A DNA stretch of 64,000 nt from Gilvibacter sediminis (GCF_028561565.1 NZ_JAQQTE010000001.1:1381481-1445480), one strand, 5' to 3'; numbered from the stretch's first letter, positions 44,458 to 55,667 are shown. Program-made: numbers and translations. Notes: generated by a model from the sequence alone, not told the origin.

Positions 44458-45990
44458 TTACTTGATTAATTTTCCTAAAATTCCCAATACCGAACGGATC
44501 ACCGTAGGACTGGTCAATACTTTTACCACCGGATTCTGTCTGCTTGAGCGTCGGCTACTGGAGCTTCTGCGGCTGCTGGATCTGCTGGTTTCTTTTTTCT
44601 CCTTTTCGGCTTTGGCGCGAGTTTCTTCGCGTTCAGCCACTTCAATTTTTTCGTTGAGCATCTCGTAAGCGCTTTCGCGGTCGATCTCCTCGTTGTATTT
44701 TTTAATGAGTTTGGAGTTGTCGATCAGCTCCTTTAACTCATCGTCCTCCAAAACATCCATACGACTCATAGGCGCTCTTAGCATTGTTGCCGCCAGTGGC
44801 GTTGGAATACCTTTCTCATTCAAGGCGGTCACCAAAGCTTCTCCAATTCCTAGGGAAGTTAAAACCTCGTCTGTTTTGTAATAGTCAGAGAGCGGATAGT
44901 TCTCTGCGGTCAATTTGATGGCTTTGCGATCCTTAGCGGTAAAAGCGCGCAAGGCGTGTTGGATCTTAAGTCCCAATTGGCTCAGTACAGCTTCTGGTAC
45001 GTCGGTTGGATTTTGCGTCACAAAATACAATCCCACGCCTTTAGAACGGATCAGCTTTACAATGGATTCAATCTGATCCAAAAGCGCATCACTGGCTTCT
45101 TTAAAGATCAGGTGCGCCTCATCAATGAAGATCACCAATTCCGGGCGGCCGCTGTCTCCTTGTTCCGGGAAAGTGGAGTAGATCTCAGCCAAGAGCGAAA
45201 GCATAAAGGTGGAGAACAATTTTGGGCGGTCTTGGATATCGGTCAAGCGAACCACATTGATATAACCCATTCCGTTTTCATCCACACGCAAGAGATCGTC
45301 TGTATCAAAAGACTTTTCACCAAAGAACAGATCTCCGCCTTGTTGTTCCAATTCCACTACACGTCTTAGGATAGCTCCCGTAGATGCTGGAGAAATACGT
45401 CCGTATTCATCGGCGAATTCCTTTTTACCCTCATTGGTAGAATACTGTAAGATCTTTTTGAAATCCTTCAGATCCAAGAGCGGTAATTTGTTGTCGTCGC
45501 AATATTTAAAGATGATCGAGATGATCCCGGCCTGTGTTTCTGATACGTTTAGGATTCGCGATAGGAGTACCGGTCCAAATTCACTCACGGTTGCTCTTAA
45601 GCGAACACCATCTTGCTCAGAAAGCGAAAGGATCTCCACAGGAAACTTTTTGGCTTCAAATGGAAAACCGATTTTTTCGTGGCGCTCGTCAATTTTGGGA
45701 TGTCCGGGACTCGGTTGTGCAATCCCAGAAAGGTCACCCTTCATGTCCATCAACAGTACAGGTACGCCGTGAGCAGATAAGTTTTCTGCCACAATTTGCA
45801 GGGTCTTGGTTTTTCCTGTTCCTGTAGCTCCTGCAATCAAACCATGACGGTTCATGGTTTTGAGCGGAATTTTAATCAGTGCATTGGTTACTGTTTCGTC
45901 ATTGAGCATCCCAGCACCAAGGGTGATGAAATCTCCTTTGCACTTGTAGCCGTCGTTAATATGATCAAAGAATTCCTGAGTCTGACTCAT
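44458..45990 (-). CDS. HerA-like ATPase (DUF853 family)
   Basis: 510 residues. FtsK/HerA-superfamily ATPase with Walker A GATGTGKT at residues 54-61 and Walker B in ELVIFIDEAHLIFKEA. Further family features are LLMDMKGDLSGIAQPS after Walker A and GLYFVTQNPTDVPEAVLSQL with the sensor-type Gln. The last 60 residues are a Ser/Arg-rich linker (SRSSSRRSSSSRRSSRQ) and a hydrophobic end. True HerA works with NurA in DNA-end resection; no nurA is here and the DUF853 group is of unproven function. Confidence 0.88.
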   Translation of the reverse strand: MSQTQEFFDHINDGYKCKGDFITLGAGMLNDETVTNALIKIPLKTMNRHGLIAGATGTGKTKTLQIVAENLSAHGVPVLLMDMKGDLSGIAQPSPGHPKIDERHEKIGFPFEAKKFPVEILSLSEQDGVRLRATVSEFGPVLLSRILNVSETQAGIISIIFKYCDDNKLPLLDLKDFKKILQYSTNEGKKEFADEYGRISPASTGAILRRVVELEQQGGDLFFGEKSFDTDDLLRVDENGMGYINVVRLTDIQDRPKLFSTFMLSLLAEIYSTFPEQGDSGRPELVIFIDEAHLIFKEASDALLDQIESIVKLIRSKGVGLYFVTQNPTDVPEAVLSQLGLKIQHALRAFTAKDRKAIKLTAENYPLSDYYKTDEVLTSLGIGEALVTALNEKGIPTPLAATMLRAPMSRMDVLEDDELKELIDNSKLIKKYNEEIDRESAYEMLNEKIEVAEREETRAKAEKEKKETSRSSSRRSSSSRRSSRQNPVVKVLTSPTVIRSVLGILGKLIK

Positions 45991-46077
45991 ACTGATGGAT
46001 TTTGTGGTAAAAATAGGAATTGTCCTTTAGCTACTGAAATTATTGCTACCTTAATACTTTACAACAGCCATTCGAAC

Positions 46078-46581
46078 ATGAAATCATACCCAATAACGGC
46101 ATTACTATTAACGAGTTTAATTCTATTTAGTTGCCGAATGACCTCAGAAGAAAACCCCACGCCAGACGCGCCAAGCACTCCAGAGACTGCTGTGTCCAAT
46201 ACTCCCGAGTACCACGCTTCACATTTAGCGAGCCGACAAAACACGCCGTTTAGCGATGCCGTACAAGTAGGGAATACCTTTTACCTTTCTGGGCAAATAG
46301 GGAGGGACCATGCTAAAGGCAAGTTAGTGGAAGGGGGAATTGAAGCAGAGACGCGTCAGACCTTAGAGAATATTAAAGCGGTATTAAATCATCACGGGAT
46401 GGACATGAGCAACGTGGTCAAAGCTTTGGTTGTTTTAGATGACATTGAAGACTTCGCGGCTTTTAATGCGATCTATACGAGCTATCTGCCTCAAAAACCG
46501 GCTCGAACCACCTTTGCTGCAGAAGCCTTGGCCGCAGGAGCTAAAATTGAGATCGAGGTGGTTGCAGTTAAAAGCGAATAA
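46078..46581 (+). CDS. RidA-family protein exported as a lipoprotein
   Basis: 167 residues from the ATG at 46078, which starts the lipoprotein signal ITALLLTSLILFSC (Cys19); a longer frame begins inside the divergent ATPase gene and is rejected. After a Pro/Thr linker to about residue 48, the RidA fold follows: PFSDAVQVGNTFYLSGQIG, ETRQTLENIKAVLNHHGMDM, NVVKALVVLDDIEDFAAFN, and KPARTTFAAEALAAGAKIEI with the conserved Arg. RidA deaminates reactive enamines in the cytoplasm; an exported form is unusual and its substrate is unknown. Confidence 0.85.
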   Translation: MKSYPITALLLTSLILFSCRMTSEENPTPDAPSTPETAVSNTPEYHASHLASRQNTPFSDAVQVGNTFYLSGQIGRDHAKGKLVEGGIEAETRQTLENIKAVLNHHGMDMSNVVKALVVLDDIEDFAAFNAIYTSYLPQKPARTTFAAEALAAGAKIEIEVVAVKSE

Positions 46582-46606
46582 ATAAGGTCAGTTGCCGGGC
46601 AATGTA

Positions 46607-46614
46607 TATCTTTG
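46607..46614 (+). promoter_or_regulatory. Probable -7 box of queE
   Basis: TATCTTTG overlaps a TTG at 46612 that could be read as a start codon, so that start would lie upstream of the transcript. Confidence 0.5.
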
Positions 46615-46620
46615 CCGCCT

Positions 46621-47250
46621 GTGGATCCACAAGTAAAAAAAGAAGTAGACTTAGGCATGCAGTTGCCGCTCATGGAAGCCTTTTACACCATTCAAGGGGA
46701 GGGCTTTCACAAGGGGACGGCTGCCTATTTTGTGCGCATTGGAGGCTGTGATGTTGGCTGTCATTGGTGCGATGTAAAGGAGAGTTGGAACGCGGAGCTA
46801 CATCCGCCTACCCCAACAGAAGAAATCGTCTCAGAAGCGCTAAAACACAGCGACACGGTTGTTGTAACAGGTGGTGAACCGCTCACTTGGAACATGGAAC
46901 CGCTCACATCAGCTTTAAAAGAGCGAGGCGCTAAGGTGCATATTGAAACTTCAGGAGCTTATGAATTGACGGGTCAATGGGATTGGATCTGTTTGTCTCC
47001 GAAGAAAATAAAACTACCTCTTAAGCCTATTTACAATGAAGCCGATGAGCTCAAGGTCATTATCTACAACAAGCACGATCTTCAATTTGCAGAAGAGCAA
47101 GCCGCTCAAGTAGGAGAGCAGTGTATCTTATACATGCAGCCTGAATGGAGTGTACGTGACAAGGTCATGCCGCTCATTGTAGATTATGTGATGGCCAATC
47201 CTAAATGGAAGGTTTCCCTGCAGACCCACAAGTATTTAAACATTCCGTAA
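46621..47250 (+). CDS. queE: 7-carboxy-7-deazaguanine synthase
   Basis: QueE, 209 residues from a GTG at 46621, a radical-SAM enzyme of queuosine and 7-deazaguanine synthesis. The cluster-binding Cys triplet is in GGCDVGCHWCDVKESW (CxxxCxxC, the QueE spacing), after the conserved PLMEAFYTIQGEGFHKGTAA; VVVTGGEPLTWNMEPL follows. Three starts are possible: TTG 46612 (excluded by the promoter box), GTG 46621 and ATG 46657. GTG keeps the charged segment before MQLPLMEAF and would make the message leaderless. No queC, queD or queF is nearby. Confidence 0.9.
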   Translation: MDPQVKKEVDLGMQLPLMEAFYTIQGEGFHKGTAAYFVRIGGCDVGCHWCDVKESWNAELHPPTPTEEIVSEALKHSDTVVVTGGEPLTWNMEPLTSALKERGAKVHIETSGAYELTGQWDWICLSPKKIKLPLKPIYNEADELKVIIYNKHDLQFAEEQAAQVGEQCILYMQPEWSVRDKVMPLIVDYVMANPKWKVSLQTHKYLNIP

Positions 47251-47259
47251 ACAGCATAA

Positions 47260-47291
47260 AAAAACACCGCATAAAGCGGTGTTTTTGTTTT
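47260..47291. terminator. Shared terminator of queE and the DUF2911 gene
   Basis: AAAACACCGC (47261-47270) / GCGGTGTTTT (47276-47285) with T-rich tail on the plus strand and A-rich flank on the other side, so it can serve both convergent genes. Confidence 0.88.
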
Positions 47292-47305
47292 TATGGATGG
47301 GTGAG

Positions 47306-47854
47306 TTATGCCTTCTTGAAAGGAACAGTCACGCGTACTTTGTCCCAGCCCATGTGTAAATCCACACCGCCATCACCTTCTGTAAATAGCATGCTGAATT
47401 CCTCAAGACTGTCTGAAGCCATAGTAGCAGCTGCCTTCGCGCGTGCTACATCTTTCTCTTGCTTGTAGAAATAAGCTCCCCAGGCGTTGAGGTCGCTATT
47501 GATGATCACGGTCCATTCGTTGTCTCCTGGAATAGTGAACAAAGAGTAAGTTCCTGCAGGGATCTTTTTCCCGTTTAGCGTCATGTCTACGTAAAAGGTG
47601 ATCTCTGCGCATTCGTTAGCTCCTGTACGCCAAACTTCTCCGTTTGGAGCCAATTTAGCTAGACTGCGTCCTTTGAGTTGTGGACGGCTGTATTGTACTT
47701 TAACTAGTTTGTTAGCGTCGCGGTAGTTGTCTGGGTAAGAGGCTACGTCCATAGGAGACTTGTCCAGACCTTTAAAGTCCTGTGCATTGAGATTACCTGC
47801 GGCAACAAATAAAAGGCTAAAAGCAAGGCCTTTAAGGATAGATTTTAGTTTCAT
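47306..47854 (-). CDS. DUF2911 secreted protein
   Basis: 182 residues. Signal peptide to about residue 24 (LLFVAAGNLNAQ). DUF2911 signatures follow: VKVQYSRPQLKGRSLAKLAP, GEVWRTGANECAEITF, KKIPAGTYSLFTIPGDNEWT and WGAYFYKQEKDVARAK. Function of the family is unknown. It converges on queE. Confidence 0.9.
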   Translation of the reverse strand: MKLKSILKGLAFSLLFVAAGNLNAQDFKGLDKSPMDVASYPDNYRDANKLVKVQYSRPQLKGRSLAKLAPNGEVWRTGANECAEITFYVDMTLNGKKIPAGTYSLFTIPGDNEWTVIINSDLNAWGAYFYKQEKDVARAKAAATMASDSLEEFSMLFTEGDGGVDLHMGWDKVRVTVPFKKA

Positions 47855-47905
47855 GATTTTTGGTTTTATGTTAATGTTTTGGATTGTTTAACAAAGTGTT
47901 AGTCA

Positions 47906-47913
47906 CAAAAATA
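47906..47913 (-). promoter_or_regulatory. Probable -7 box of the DUF2911 gene
   Basis: The minus strand reads TATTTTTG, 52 bases before the gene start. Confidence 0.45.
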
Positions 47914-48079
47914 TTCAAAACTTACCGGCCTTTTTAACATTTTAAGATTCTTTAGGATTTATTCAACGCTCAAACACGGATTTACCCTACCTGAAAGAGG
48001 GTCTTTTTTTCACAATTTTGTGTTAATAACTTAAGGGGTTTAAATCGCTCGAAATACTAGATTTTACAGCGGTTTTCGT

Positions 48080-48087
48080 TATATTTG
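48080..48087 (+). promoter_or_regulatory. Probable -7 box of gyrB
   Basis: TATATTTG, 39 bases before the gyrB ATG. Upstream, ACCCT (47984-47988) and AGGGT (47998-48002) followed by CTTTTTTT form a weak hairpin of unclear use. Confidence 0.5.
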
Positions 48088-48099
48088 TTAGTCTTATAA

Positions 48100-50067
<1,968 letters not shown>

Positions 50068-50092
50068 TTGAAAGGCTTCTCATAAAAGAAAA

Positions 50093-50119
50093 GAACACCG
50101 CCTAGTGCGGTGTTTTTTT
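50093..50119 (+). terminator. Terminator of gyrB
   Basis: AACACCGC (50094-50101) / GCGGTGTT (50107-50114), then a T-run. Confidence 0.92.
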
Positions 50120-50228
50120 ATGATTAACACCAATTGCGCTTTGTCGCCCTTTTATACCGTTGACAGATTGCCAACAGGGTTTTGCTTTAATATTAGGTTT
50201 AGGTGCTGCTACAAACTGCTTTATTTCG

Positions 50229-50236
50229 TAATTTTG
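50229..50236 (+). promoter_or_regulatory. Probable -7 box of mdh
   Basis: TAATTTTG, 34 bases before the mdh ATG. Confidence 0.5.
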
Positions 50237-50270
50237 CACAAAATTTAACACCAAATAAAACACATATACT

Positions 50271-51197
50271 ATGAAAGTTACTGTTGTAGGCGCCGGAGCT
50301 GTTGGAGCAAGTTGCGCAGAGTACATCGCCATTAAGGATTTTGCATCAGAAGTTGTTCTGTTAGACATCAAAGAAGGATATGCAGAAGGAAAGGCCATGG
50401 ACTTGATGCAAACGGCTTCTTTGAACGGATTTGATACGCGCATTGTTGGAACCACTAATGACTATTCCAAAACGGCTAACAGTGATATCGTAGTGATCAC
50501 CTCAGGAATTCCTCGTAAGCCAGGAATGACTCGTGAGGAATTGATCGGAATCAACGCTGGGATCGTAAAGTCAGTATCTGCAGCACTTATTGAGCAATCT
50601 CCAAATGCGATCATGATCGTGGTGAGTAACCCAATGGATACCATGACCTACTTGACGCACAAAACAACTGGATTGCCTAAGCACCGCATCATCGGAATGG
50701 GAGGAGCACTAGACAGCGCCCGTTTCAAGTACCGTTTGGCTGAGGCTCTTGGAGCACCAATTAGCGACGTAGACGGTATGGTGATCGGAGGACACAGTGA
50801 TAAAGGCATGGTGCCACTTACGCGTTTGGCCACTCGTAACTCTGTTCCAGTAAGTGAGTTCATCTCAGACGAGCGTTTGAACCAAGTTAAAGAAGACACT
50901 AAGGTTGGTGGAGCTACTTTGACCAAACTTTTGGGTACTTCTGCATGGTACGCGCCAGGTGCTGCAGTAAGCGCTTTGGTACAAGCAATTGCTTGTGATC
51001 AAAAGAAGATCTTCCCTTGTTCTGCTTTGCTAGAAGGAGAATTTGGATTGAACGACCTTTGTATCGGGGTGCCTGTAGTATTGGGCAGAAACGGTATTGA
51101 GAAGATCGTTGAGATCGACTTGTCTGATGCGGAGAAAGCACACTTGCAAGAAAGTGCTGCCGGAGTACAGAAAACCAATGGTTTGCTTGAGCTGTAA
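50271..51197 (+). CDS. mdh: Malate dehydrogenase
   Basis: MDH, 308 residues, of the LDH-like NAD-dependent type, oxidises malate to oxaloacetate. The dinucleotide loop GAGAVGASCAEYIAIK is at residues 7-22, the NAD-binding Asp in VVLLDIKEGYAEGKAMDL, substrate loop Arg residues in SGIPRKPGMTREELIGIN, the Asp/Arg pair in ALDSARFKYRLAE and the catalytic His in IGGHSDKGMVPL. Own promoter and terminator. Confidence 0.97.
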   Translation: MKVTVVGAGAVGASCAEYIAIKDFASEVVLLDIKEGYAEGKAMDLMQTASLNGFDTRIVGTTNDYSKTANSDIVVITSGIPRKPGMTREELIGINAGIVKSVSAALIEQSPNAIMIVVSNPMDTMTYLTHKTTGLPKHRIIGMGGALDSARFKYRLAEALGAPISDVDGMVIGGHSDKGMVPLTRLATRNSVPVSEFISDERLNQVKEDTKVGGATLTKLLGTSAWYAPGAAVSALVQAIACDQKKIFPCSALLEGEFGLNDLCIGVPVVLGRNGIEKIVEIDLSDAEKAHLQESAAGVQKTNGLLEL

Positions 51198-51219
51198 TCG
51201 CTTATCGACATAAATATTC

Positions 51220-51246
51220 AAAGCCGCCTTCGGGTGGCTTTTTTTA
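51220..51246 (+). terminator. Terminator of mdh
   Basis: AAAGCCGCC (51220-51228) pairs with GGTGGCTTT with one G-T pair, followed by T to 51245. Confidence 0.88.
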
Positions 51247-51317
51247 TGGTTTAAACCGGCTGAGAATCGCTTTGATTTTCAATCGACTACTCGCTTTTAA
51301 AAACCCATAGAATCCTT

Positions 51318-51325
51318 TATATTTG
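51318..51325 (+). promoter_or_regulatory. Probable -7 box, four bases from an ATG
   Basis: TATATTTG with TTT at 51295-51297 as a partial upstream element. The transcript start is expected at or within a few bases of the ATG at 51,330. Confidence 0.5.
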
Positions 51326-51329
51326 GCGC

Positions 51330-51923
51330 ATGAATTCCAAATGGTTATACGGAGCGCTGTTTGTACTGCTAGTTTCTCTAGGGGTGCAAATGGATCGTAA
51401 CTTGCTTTCTAAGCAAGAGATCGCGCTGCAGTTTACCGAGCAGGGATTCAATCAAGACAATGCGCAGCTCGCCATATCAGAAGTTAAAACACAGCTTCTG
51501 GGAGCAGGAGCCACCGATATTCAGATTATAGAATTAGAGGCGGGTCAGCTCAAGATCACTTATTCCAGCAAGCTGAGTGTTACCCAGATTCAGCAACTGT
51601 TGACCGATGCAGGTCTAGCTTCGCATCAGCCTTTAGAAACGCCACAGACACCAGATCAGGACGAACTGACGGCCTATCAATTGGACGTTTATGAGCTTCA
51701 AGAAAGCGGAACAGACCTTGACATTGAAGGCGCTCCTGTCGTTGAGGTTCAAGTTAAAGAGCATTTAACGGTTCCGAGCAGCGCTGGTTTCTTTTTTGCT
51801 GCTGATTTTGATCTGGCCGTTTTGCCTAGTACGGCTAAAGCTCAGATCACTTTTGCTAATGACCAATTAAAATCACGTTACGCATATTTACTTCCAGAGG
51901 TGCGTGCGGGACCTTTGGTTTAG
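51330..51923 (+). CDS. Conserved hypothetical membrane-anchored protein
   Basis: 197 residues. One N-terminal hydrophobic segment (LYGALFVLLVSLGVQM, about residues 6-21) acts as anchor or signal; no cleavage site is clear. The rest is probably periplasmic: a segment resembling a small alpha/beta domain (EVKTQLLGAGATDIQIIELE, then ITYSSKLSVTQIQQLLTDAG) and an acidic Thr/Gln-rich middle. No family recognised. It precedes secDF but that gene has its own promoter. Confidence 0.65.
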   Translation: MNSKWLYGALFVLLVSLGVQMDRNLLSKQEIALQFTEQGFNQDNAQLAISEVKTQLLGAGATDIQIIELEAGQLKITYSSKLSVTQIQQLLTDAGLASHQPLETPQTPDQDELTAYQLDVYELQESGTDLDIEGAPVVEVQVKEHLTVPSSAGFFFAADFDLAVLPSTAKAQITFANDQLKSRYAYLLPEVRAGPLV

Positions 51924-52029
51924 GGAACATTTGAGATTGACTCAATGGAGCGTTGATCCAGTTTCCAGACTTCGTTTTTGTCGAGGAATCCTACCTCGAT
52001 CCTTATTATTAAAGTATATATCATATTCA

Positions 52030-52060
52030 TTGTCGGCTTAGGCGCTAAGCTTTATATTTG
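52030..52060 (+). promoter_or_regulatory. Promoter of secDF, full consensus
   Basis: TTG (52030-52032), 20 bases, TATATTTG (52053-52060), 32 bases before the ATG. Just upstream a hairpin TCGAGG (51981-51986) / CCTCGA (51994-51999) lies without a T-tail. Confidence 0.8.
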
Positions 52061-52092
52061 CGCGTTTAAAATCCGACTCAAAAAAAATAATC

Positions 52093-55000
52093 ATGCAAAA
52101 CAAAGGACTTATAACGGTATTCGCTATACTGTTCGGGTTGGTAAGTATCTACCAACTTTCCTACACTTTCATTTCCGGTAAGGTTGAAGGTGACGCTAAA
52201 ACCTATGCACAATCCTTGTTGCCAGACACTGACCCAGAAGGGCGTGAAGCTTTGGAGACGAAATACTTGGATTCTGTTGCCGATATACCTGTACTATTCG
52301 GGATCGATTACAAATCGGCTAAAGAAAAAGAATTAAAGCGTGGTCTTGACCTTCAAGGGGGGATCAACGTAACGCTTCAGATTTCTGTTCGCGACATCCT
52401 AAAAGGATTAGCAGACAATTCTGAGCACCCTGCTTTCGTTAAGGCATTGAACGATGCTGACGCACTACAGGCACAGAGCCAAGACACCTATTTGGAGTCT
52501 TTCTTTGAGGCTTTTGAAGCGATTCCAGGAGACAACCAATTGGCAAGTCCAAAGATCTTTGCTAACCGTACTTTAGATGATCTTATCGACCTAGACATGA
52601 CCAACGATGAGGTGAAGCCTATCTTGCGTCAAAAGATCGATGAGTCTATCGTTTCTGCTTTTGAAGTACTCAGAAAGCGTATCGATAAGTTTGGGGTAAC
52701 GCAACCAAACATTCAGCGTATTGGACAGTCTGCACGTATCTTGGTAGAATTGCCAGGAGCCAAAGACATTGAGCGTACTAAAGAGCTTTTGACCAGTACC
52801 GCCCTTTTGGAGTTCTGGGATCTTTACAAATACGAGAACGTTGCTGCTTATTTGAACGATGCTAATGCTGTGATGGCGAACATCAACAAAAAAGCTGCAG
52901 AGACTACAGAAACTGCGCAAGACACTACAGGTCTTGACGAGGATGTATCTAACCTTTTAGGAGGAGACAACGTAGACGGAACAGAAACTGCTTCTGTTTC
53001 TACGACACCATTAAATGACCTTATTGAAAACTTTGGATTCACTGGTGGTGCAACACTGATGCGCGTTAAGCCCGAGAACGTTGAAGCGGTGAACGCTATT
53101 TTGAACCACCCTCAAGTTCAAGCCAGAATGCCACAGAGCATTCGTTACACAAAGTTTGTTTGGGGGAACCCAAGCGCAGATCCTACTACTGGAGAAGAAC
53201 TTGTTTCTCTTTACGCGCTTAAGCGTGGATCAGACGGGAAAGCACCACTTAGTGGAGGTGTGATCGTTGATGCTGCTCAAACTTATGACCAGTACAACAA
53301 GGTTGCTGTTGATATGCAGATGAACGGTGTTGGAGCTCAGACCTGGGAGAAAATGACCGGTGAGGCTTACAAGAATCAAAGCCAGATCGCTGTTGTTCTT
53401 GATGATGTTGTATACTCTGCCCCAACAGTAAGCAACGGAGCCATCTCAGGAGGTAGAACACAGATCACTGGAGACTTCACCGTTGTAGAAGGAGAAGATC
53501 TTGCCAACGTATTGAGAGCTGGTAAACTTCCGGCACGTGCAGAAATGATTCAAGGAGCAGTTGTAGGACCAACTCTTGGTAAAGAAGCGATTAGTAGTGG
53601 TATGATCTCCTTTGGAATCGCCTTGCTATTTGTTTTGATCTGGATGGTATTCTACTACGGCTTTGCTGGACTTTTTGCCGACGTTGCTTTGATTGCGAAC
53701 ATCTTGTTCATCTTTGGATGTTTGGCAGGTATTCCTGGAGCGGTATTGACCCTTCCTGGTATTGCAGGTATTGTACTTACTATTGGTATTTCTGTGGATG
53801 CGAACGTACTTATCTTTGAGCGTATCCGTGAAGAATTGCAAAAAGGTAAGGCTCAGAAATTGGCCATTAAAGACGGTTTCAACAACGCCTTGTCTTCCAT
53901 CTTGGATGCGAACATTACTACCGGTCTAACCGGTATTATCCTCTTGGTATTTGGAACAGGACCAATTAAAGGTTTTGCCACTACCTTATTGATCGGTATT
54001 TTGACTTCTTTGTTTACTGCGATCTTCATCACTCGTTTGTTGATTGACTGGTACACTAAGAACGGAAAGAGCTTGAACTTCTCAACTCCTGCAACCAAGA
54101 ACCTATTCAAGAATGTAAATATTGACTTCCTCGGAAAGCGCAAGATCGCTTATATCATCTCTGGTATTTTGATCGCGGTAAGTTTAGGATCTCTTTTCAC
54201 CAACTCTTTGAATATGGGGGTTGACTTTGTGGGAGGACGTACCTACATCGTGCGTTTTGACAAGGATGTGAACGTAGAAGAAATTTCTAAAGACCTTATT
54301 GACGTATACGGTTCTGCGGAAGCTAAAACCTACGGTAGCGACAACCAGCTTAAAATTACTACCAAGTTCAAGGTAGAAGAAACAGGCCTGGAAGTTGACC
54401 GTGAGATTGAAGAATTGCTTTATAACGGATTAAAGCCAAACCTTCCTGCAGATCTAAGCTTTGCTGATTTCTCTAGCAGTAGCGGTAAAGTAGATAAGCA
54501 AGTGGGTGTGATGGAATCCAACAAAGTGAGTCCAACCATTGCCGATGATATCCAACAAGGATCCTTCTTGGCGGTACTCGGATCACTGATCGTAGTATTC
54601 CTTTATATCCTCTTGCGATTTAGAAGATGGCAGTTCTCTTTGGGCGCAGTAGTAGCGGTATTCCACGATGTACTTATTGTACTTGGAGTATTCTCACTCA
54701 CTTATAAGATCATGCCTTTCAATATGGAGATTGACCAATCGTTCATTGCAGCGATCCTGACGGTGATCGGTTACTCGCTCAACGATACCGTGGTTGTGTT
54801 TGACCGTATTCGTGAATACTTTAACGAGCACTCTACTTGGAAGATGGACCGTATCATCAACGGAGCCTTGAACAGTACCTTGAGTCGTACGTTGAATACC
54901 TCTTTAACTACCTTGATCGTACTTCTTTCGATCTTCTTCTTAGGAGCTGAATCGATCCGCGGATTGATCTTCGCCTTGATCGTAGGTGTGGTAGTAGGTA

Positions 55001-55119
55001 CGTATTCATCGATGTTCATTGCAACTCCAGTAATGTTTGATACCGTGAAAAAACGCGGAATCGACCTTACGGATAAGAATGCTAAAAAAGAGGAAGAAGC
55101 AGAAAATCAAGCTGCTTAA
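52093..55119 (+). CDS. secDF: Fused protein translocase subunit SecDF
   Basis: 1008 residues, SecD and SecF in one chain, uses proton flow to pull proteins through the Sec channel. SecD half: first membrane segment near residues 5-25, periplasmic P1 with RGLDLQGGINVTLQISVRD, motif AGKLPARAEMIQGAVVGPTL and GIVLTIGISVDANVLIFERI with the proton-path Asp, six segments in all. SecF half starts near residue 685 with NMGVDFVGGRTYIVRFD and has GYSLNDTVVVFDRIREYFNE. An acidic low-complexity insert (about 265-305) in P1 is larger than in E. coli. YajC is not adjacent. Confidence 0.96.
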   Translation: MQNKGLITVFAILFGLVSIYQLSYTFISGKVEGDAKTYAQSLLPDTDPEGREALETKYLDSVADIPVLFGIDYKSAKEKELKRGLDLQGGINVTLQISVRDILKGLADNSEHPAFVKALNDADALQAQSQDTYLESFFEAFEAIPGDNQLASPKIFANRTLDDLIDLDMTNDEVKPILRQKIDESIVSAFEVLRKRIDKFGVTQPNIQRIGQSARILVELPGAKDIERTKELLTSTALLEFWDLYKYENVAAYLNDANAVMANINKKAAETTETAQDTTGLDEDVSNLLGGDNVDGTETASVSTTPLNDLIENFGFTGGATLMRVKPENVEAVNAILNHPQVQARMPQSIRYTKFVWGNPSADPTTGEELVSLYALKRGSDGKAPLSGGVIVDAAQTYDQYNKVAVDMQMNGVGAQTWEKMTGEAYKNQSQIAVVLDDVVYSAPTVSNGAISGGRTQITGDFTVVEGEDLANVLRAGKLPARAEMIQGAVVGPTLGKEAISSGMISFGIALLFVLIWMVFYYGFAGLFADVALIANILFIFGCLAGIPGAVLTLPGIAGIVLTIGISVDANVLIFERIREELQKGKAQKLAIKDGFNNALSSILDANITTGLTGIILLVFGTGPIKGFATTLLIGILTSLFTAIFITRLLIDWYTKNGKSLNFSTPATKNLFKNVNIDFLGKRKIAYIISGILIAVSLGSLFTNSLNMGVDFVGGRTYIVRFDKDVNVEEISKDLIDVYGSAEAKTYGSDNQLKITTKFKVEETGLEVDREIEELLYNGLKPNLPADLSFADFSSSSGKVDKQVGVMESNKVSPTIADDIQQGSFLAVLGSLIVVFLYILLRFRRWQFSLGAVVAVFHDVLIVLGVFSLTYKIMPFNMEIDQSFIAAILTVIGYSLNDTVVVFDRIREYFNEHSTWKMDRIINGALNSTLSRTLNTSLTTLIVLLSIFFLGAESIRGLIFALIVGVVVGTYSSMFIATPVMFDTVKKRGIDLTDKNAKKEEEAENQAA

Positions 55120-55138
55120 TTCCCGCTTATTTAAATTA

Positions 55139-55169
55139 AAAAAGCCACTCGAATGAGTGGCTTTTTTTT
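55139..55169 (+). terminator. Terminator of secDF
   Basis: AAAAGCCACTC (55140-55150) / GAGTGGCTTTT (55154-55164) with long T-run. The A-rich left side may let it work for the convergent DUF192 gene too. Confidence 0.92.
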
Positions 55170-55181
55170 ATGCGTTATGTT

Positions 55182-55667
55182 TTATTGAATTTGCCAGCTG
55201 AGAGAATCTCCTGGCTTAATATTCCATTTATCGGTCAGGCCTCCGTTGAGTTCCAAAACATATTTGGCGGGCGCTCCGGAGGGCAGCGAGCTTGTATTTA
55301 GTGGTTGCGCATTCTTTTGAATGCTCACTACTTTTTGATCGCTCCCAACATAGATGATGTCTAAAGGGAAGCGGGTGTTCTTCATATAGAAGGCTTGTTG
55401 GCGCTCTTGATCCATAATAAATAGCATGCCCTGTTTTTCTTCCATGCTGTTGCGATACATTAAACCGGTTTGGCGTTCGTAATCGTTGTCGGCAACCTCT
55501 ATGTCTATTTGTATGCTGCCAACGCTGTCTGGTTTCACTATGGTAAGGCTTCCTTCTTTGGTAAAGGAGATCTCTGTTGCGGTGACGGACTTGTTCGAAT
55601 CCGAAGCATCCTTACAACTACCCAAAAGTAGGGCAAGGGTAAATCCACAATAAATTATACGTCGCAT
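55182..55667 (-). CDS. DUF192 lipoprotein
   Basis: 161 residues, lipoprotein signal TLALLLGSC with Cys18. DUF192 signatures: DNDYERQTGLMYRNSMEEKQ, GMLFIMDQERQQAFYMKNTR, FPLDIIYVGSDQKVVSIQKN and KYVLELNGGLTDKWNIKPGD. The function of this family is unknown. Its start lies one base after the lgt stop, so it is probably co-translated with the enzyme that modifies lipoproteins. Confidence 0.9.
   Translation of the reverse strand: MRRIIYCGFTLALLLGSCKDASDSNKSVTATEISFTKEGSLTIVKPDSVGSIQIDIEVADNDYERQTGLMYRNSMEEKQGMLFIMDQERQQAFYMKNTRFPLDIIYVGSDQKVVSIQKNAQPLNTSSLPSGAPAKYVLELNGGLTDKWNIKPGDSLSWQIQ

Noticed and set aside
45796..46077. 94-codon upstream extension of the RidA-type gene
   Set aside because: It would overlap the divergent HerA-like gene and remove the clear lipoprotein signal from the N-terminus.
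51978..51999. Hairpin TCGAGG/CCTCGA before secDF, with GGTAGG on the minus strand
   Set aside because: There is no T-run for a terminator, and the GGTAGG is not followed at 16 bases by TGTT, so it is not a sixth FecI-type promoter.
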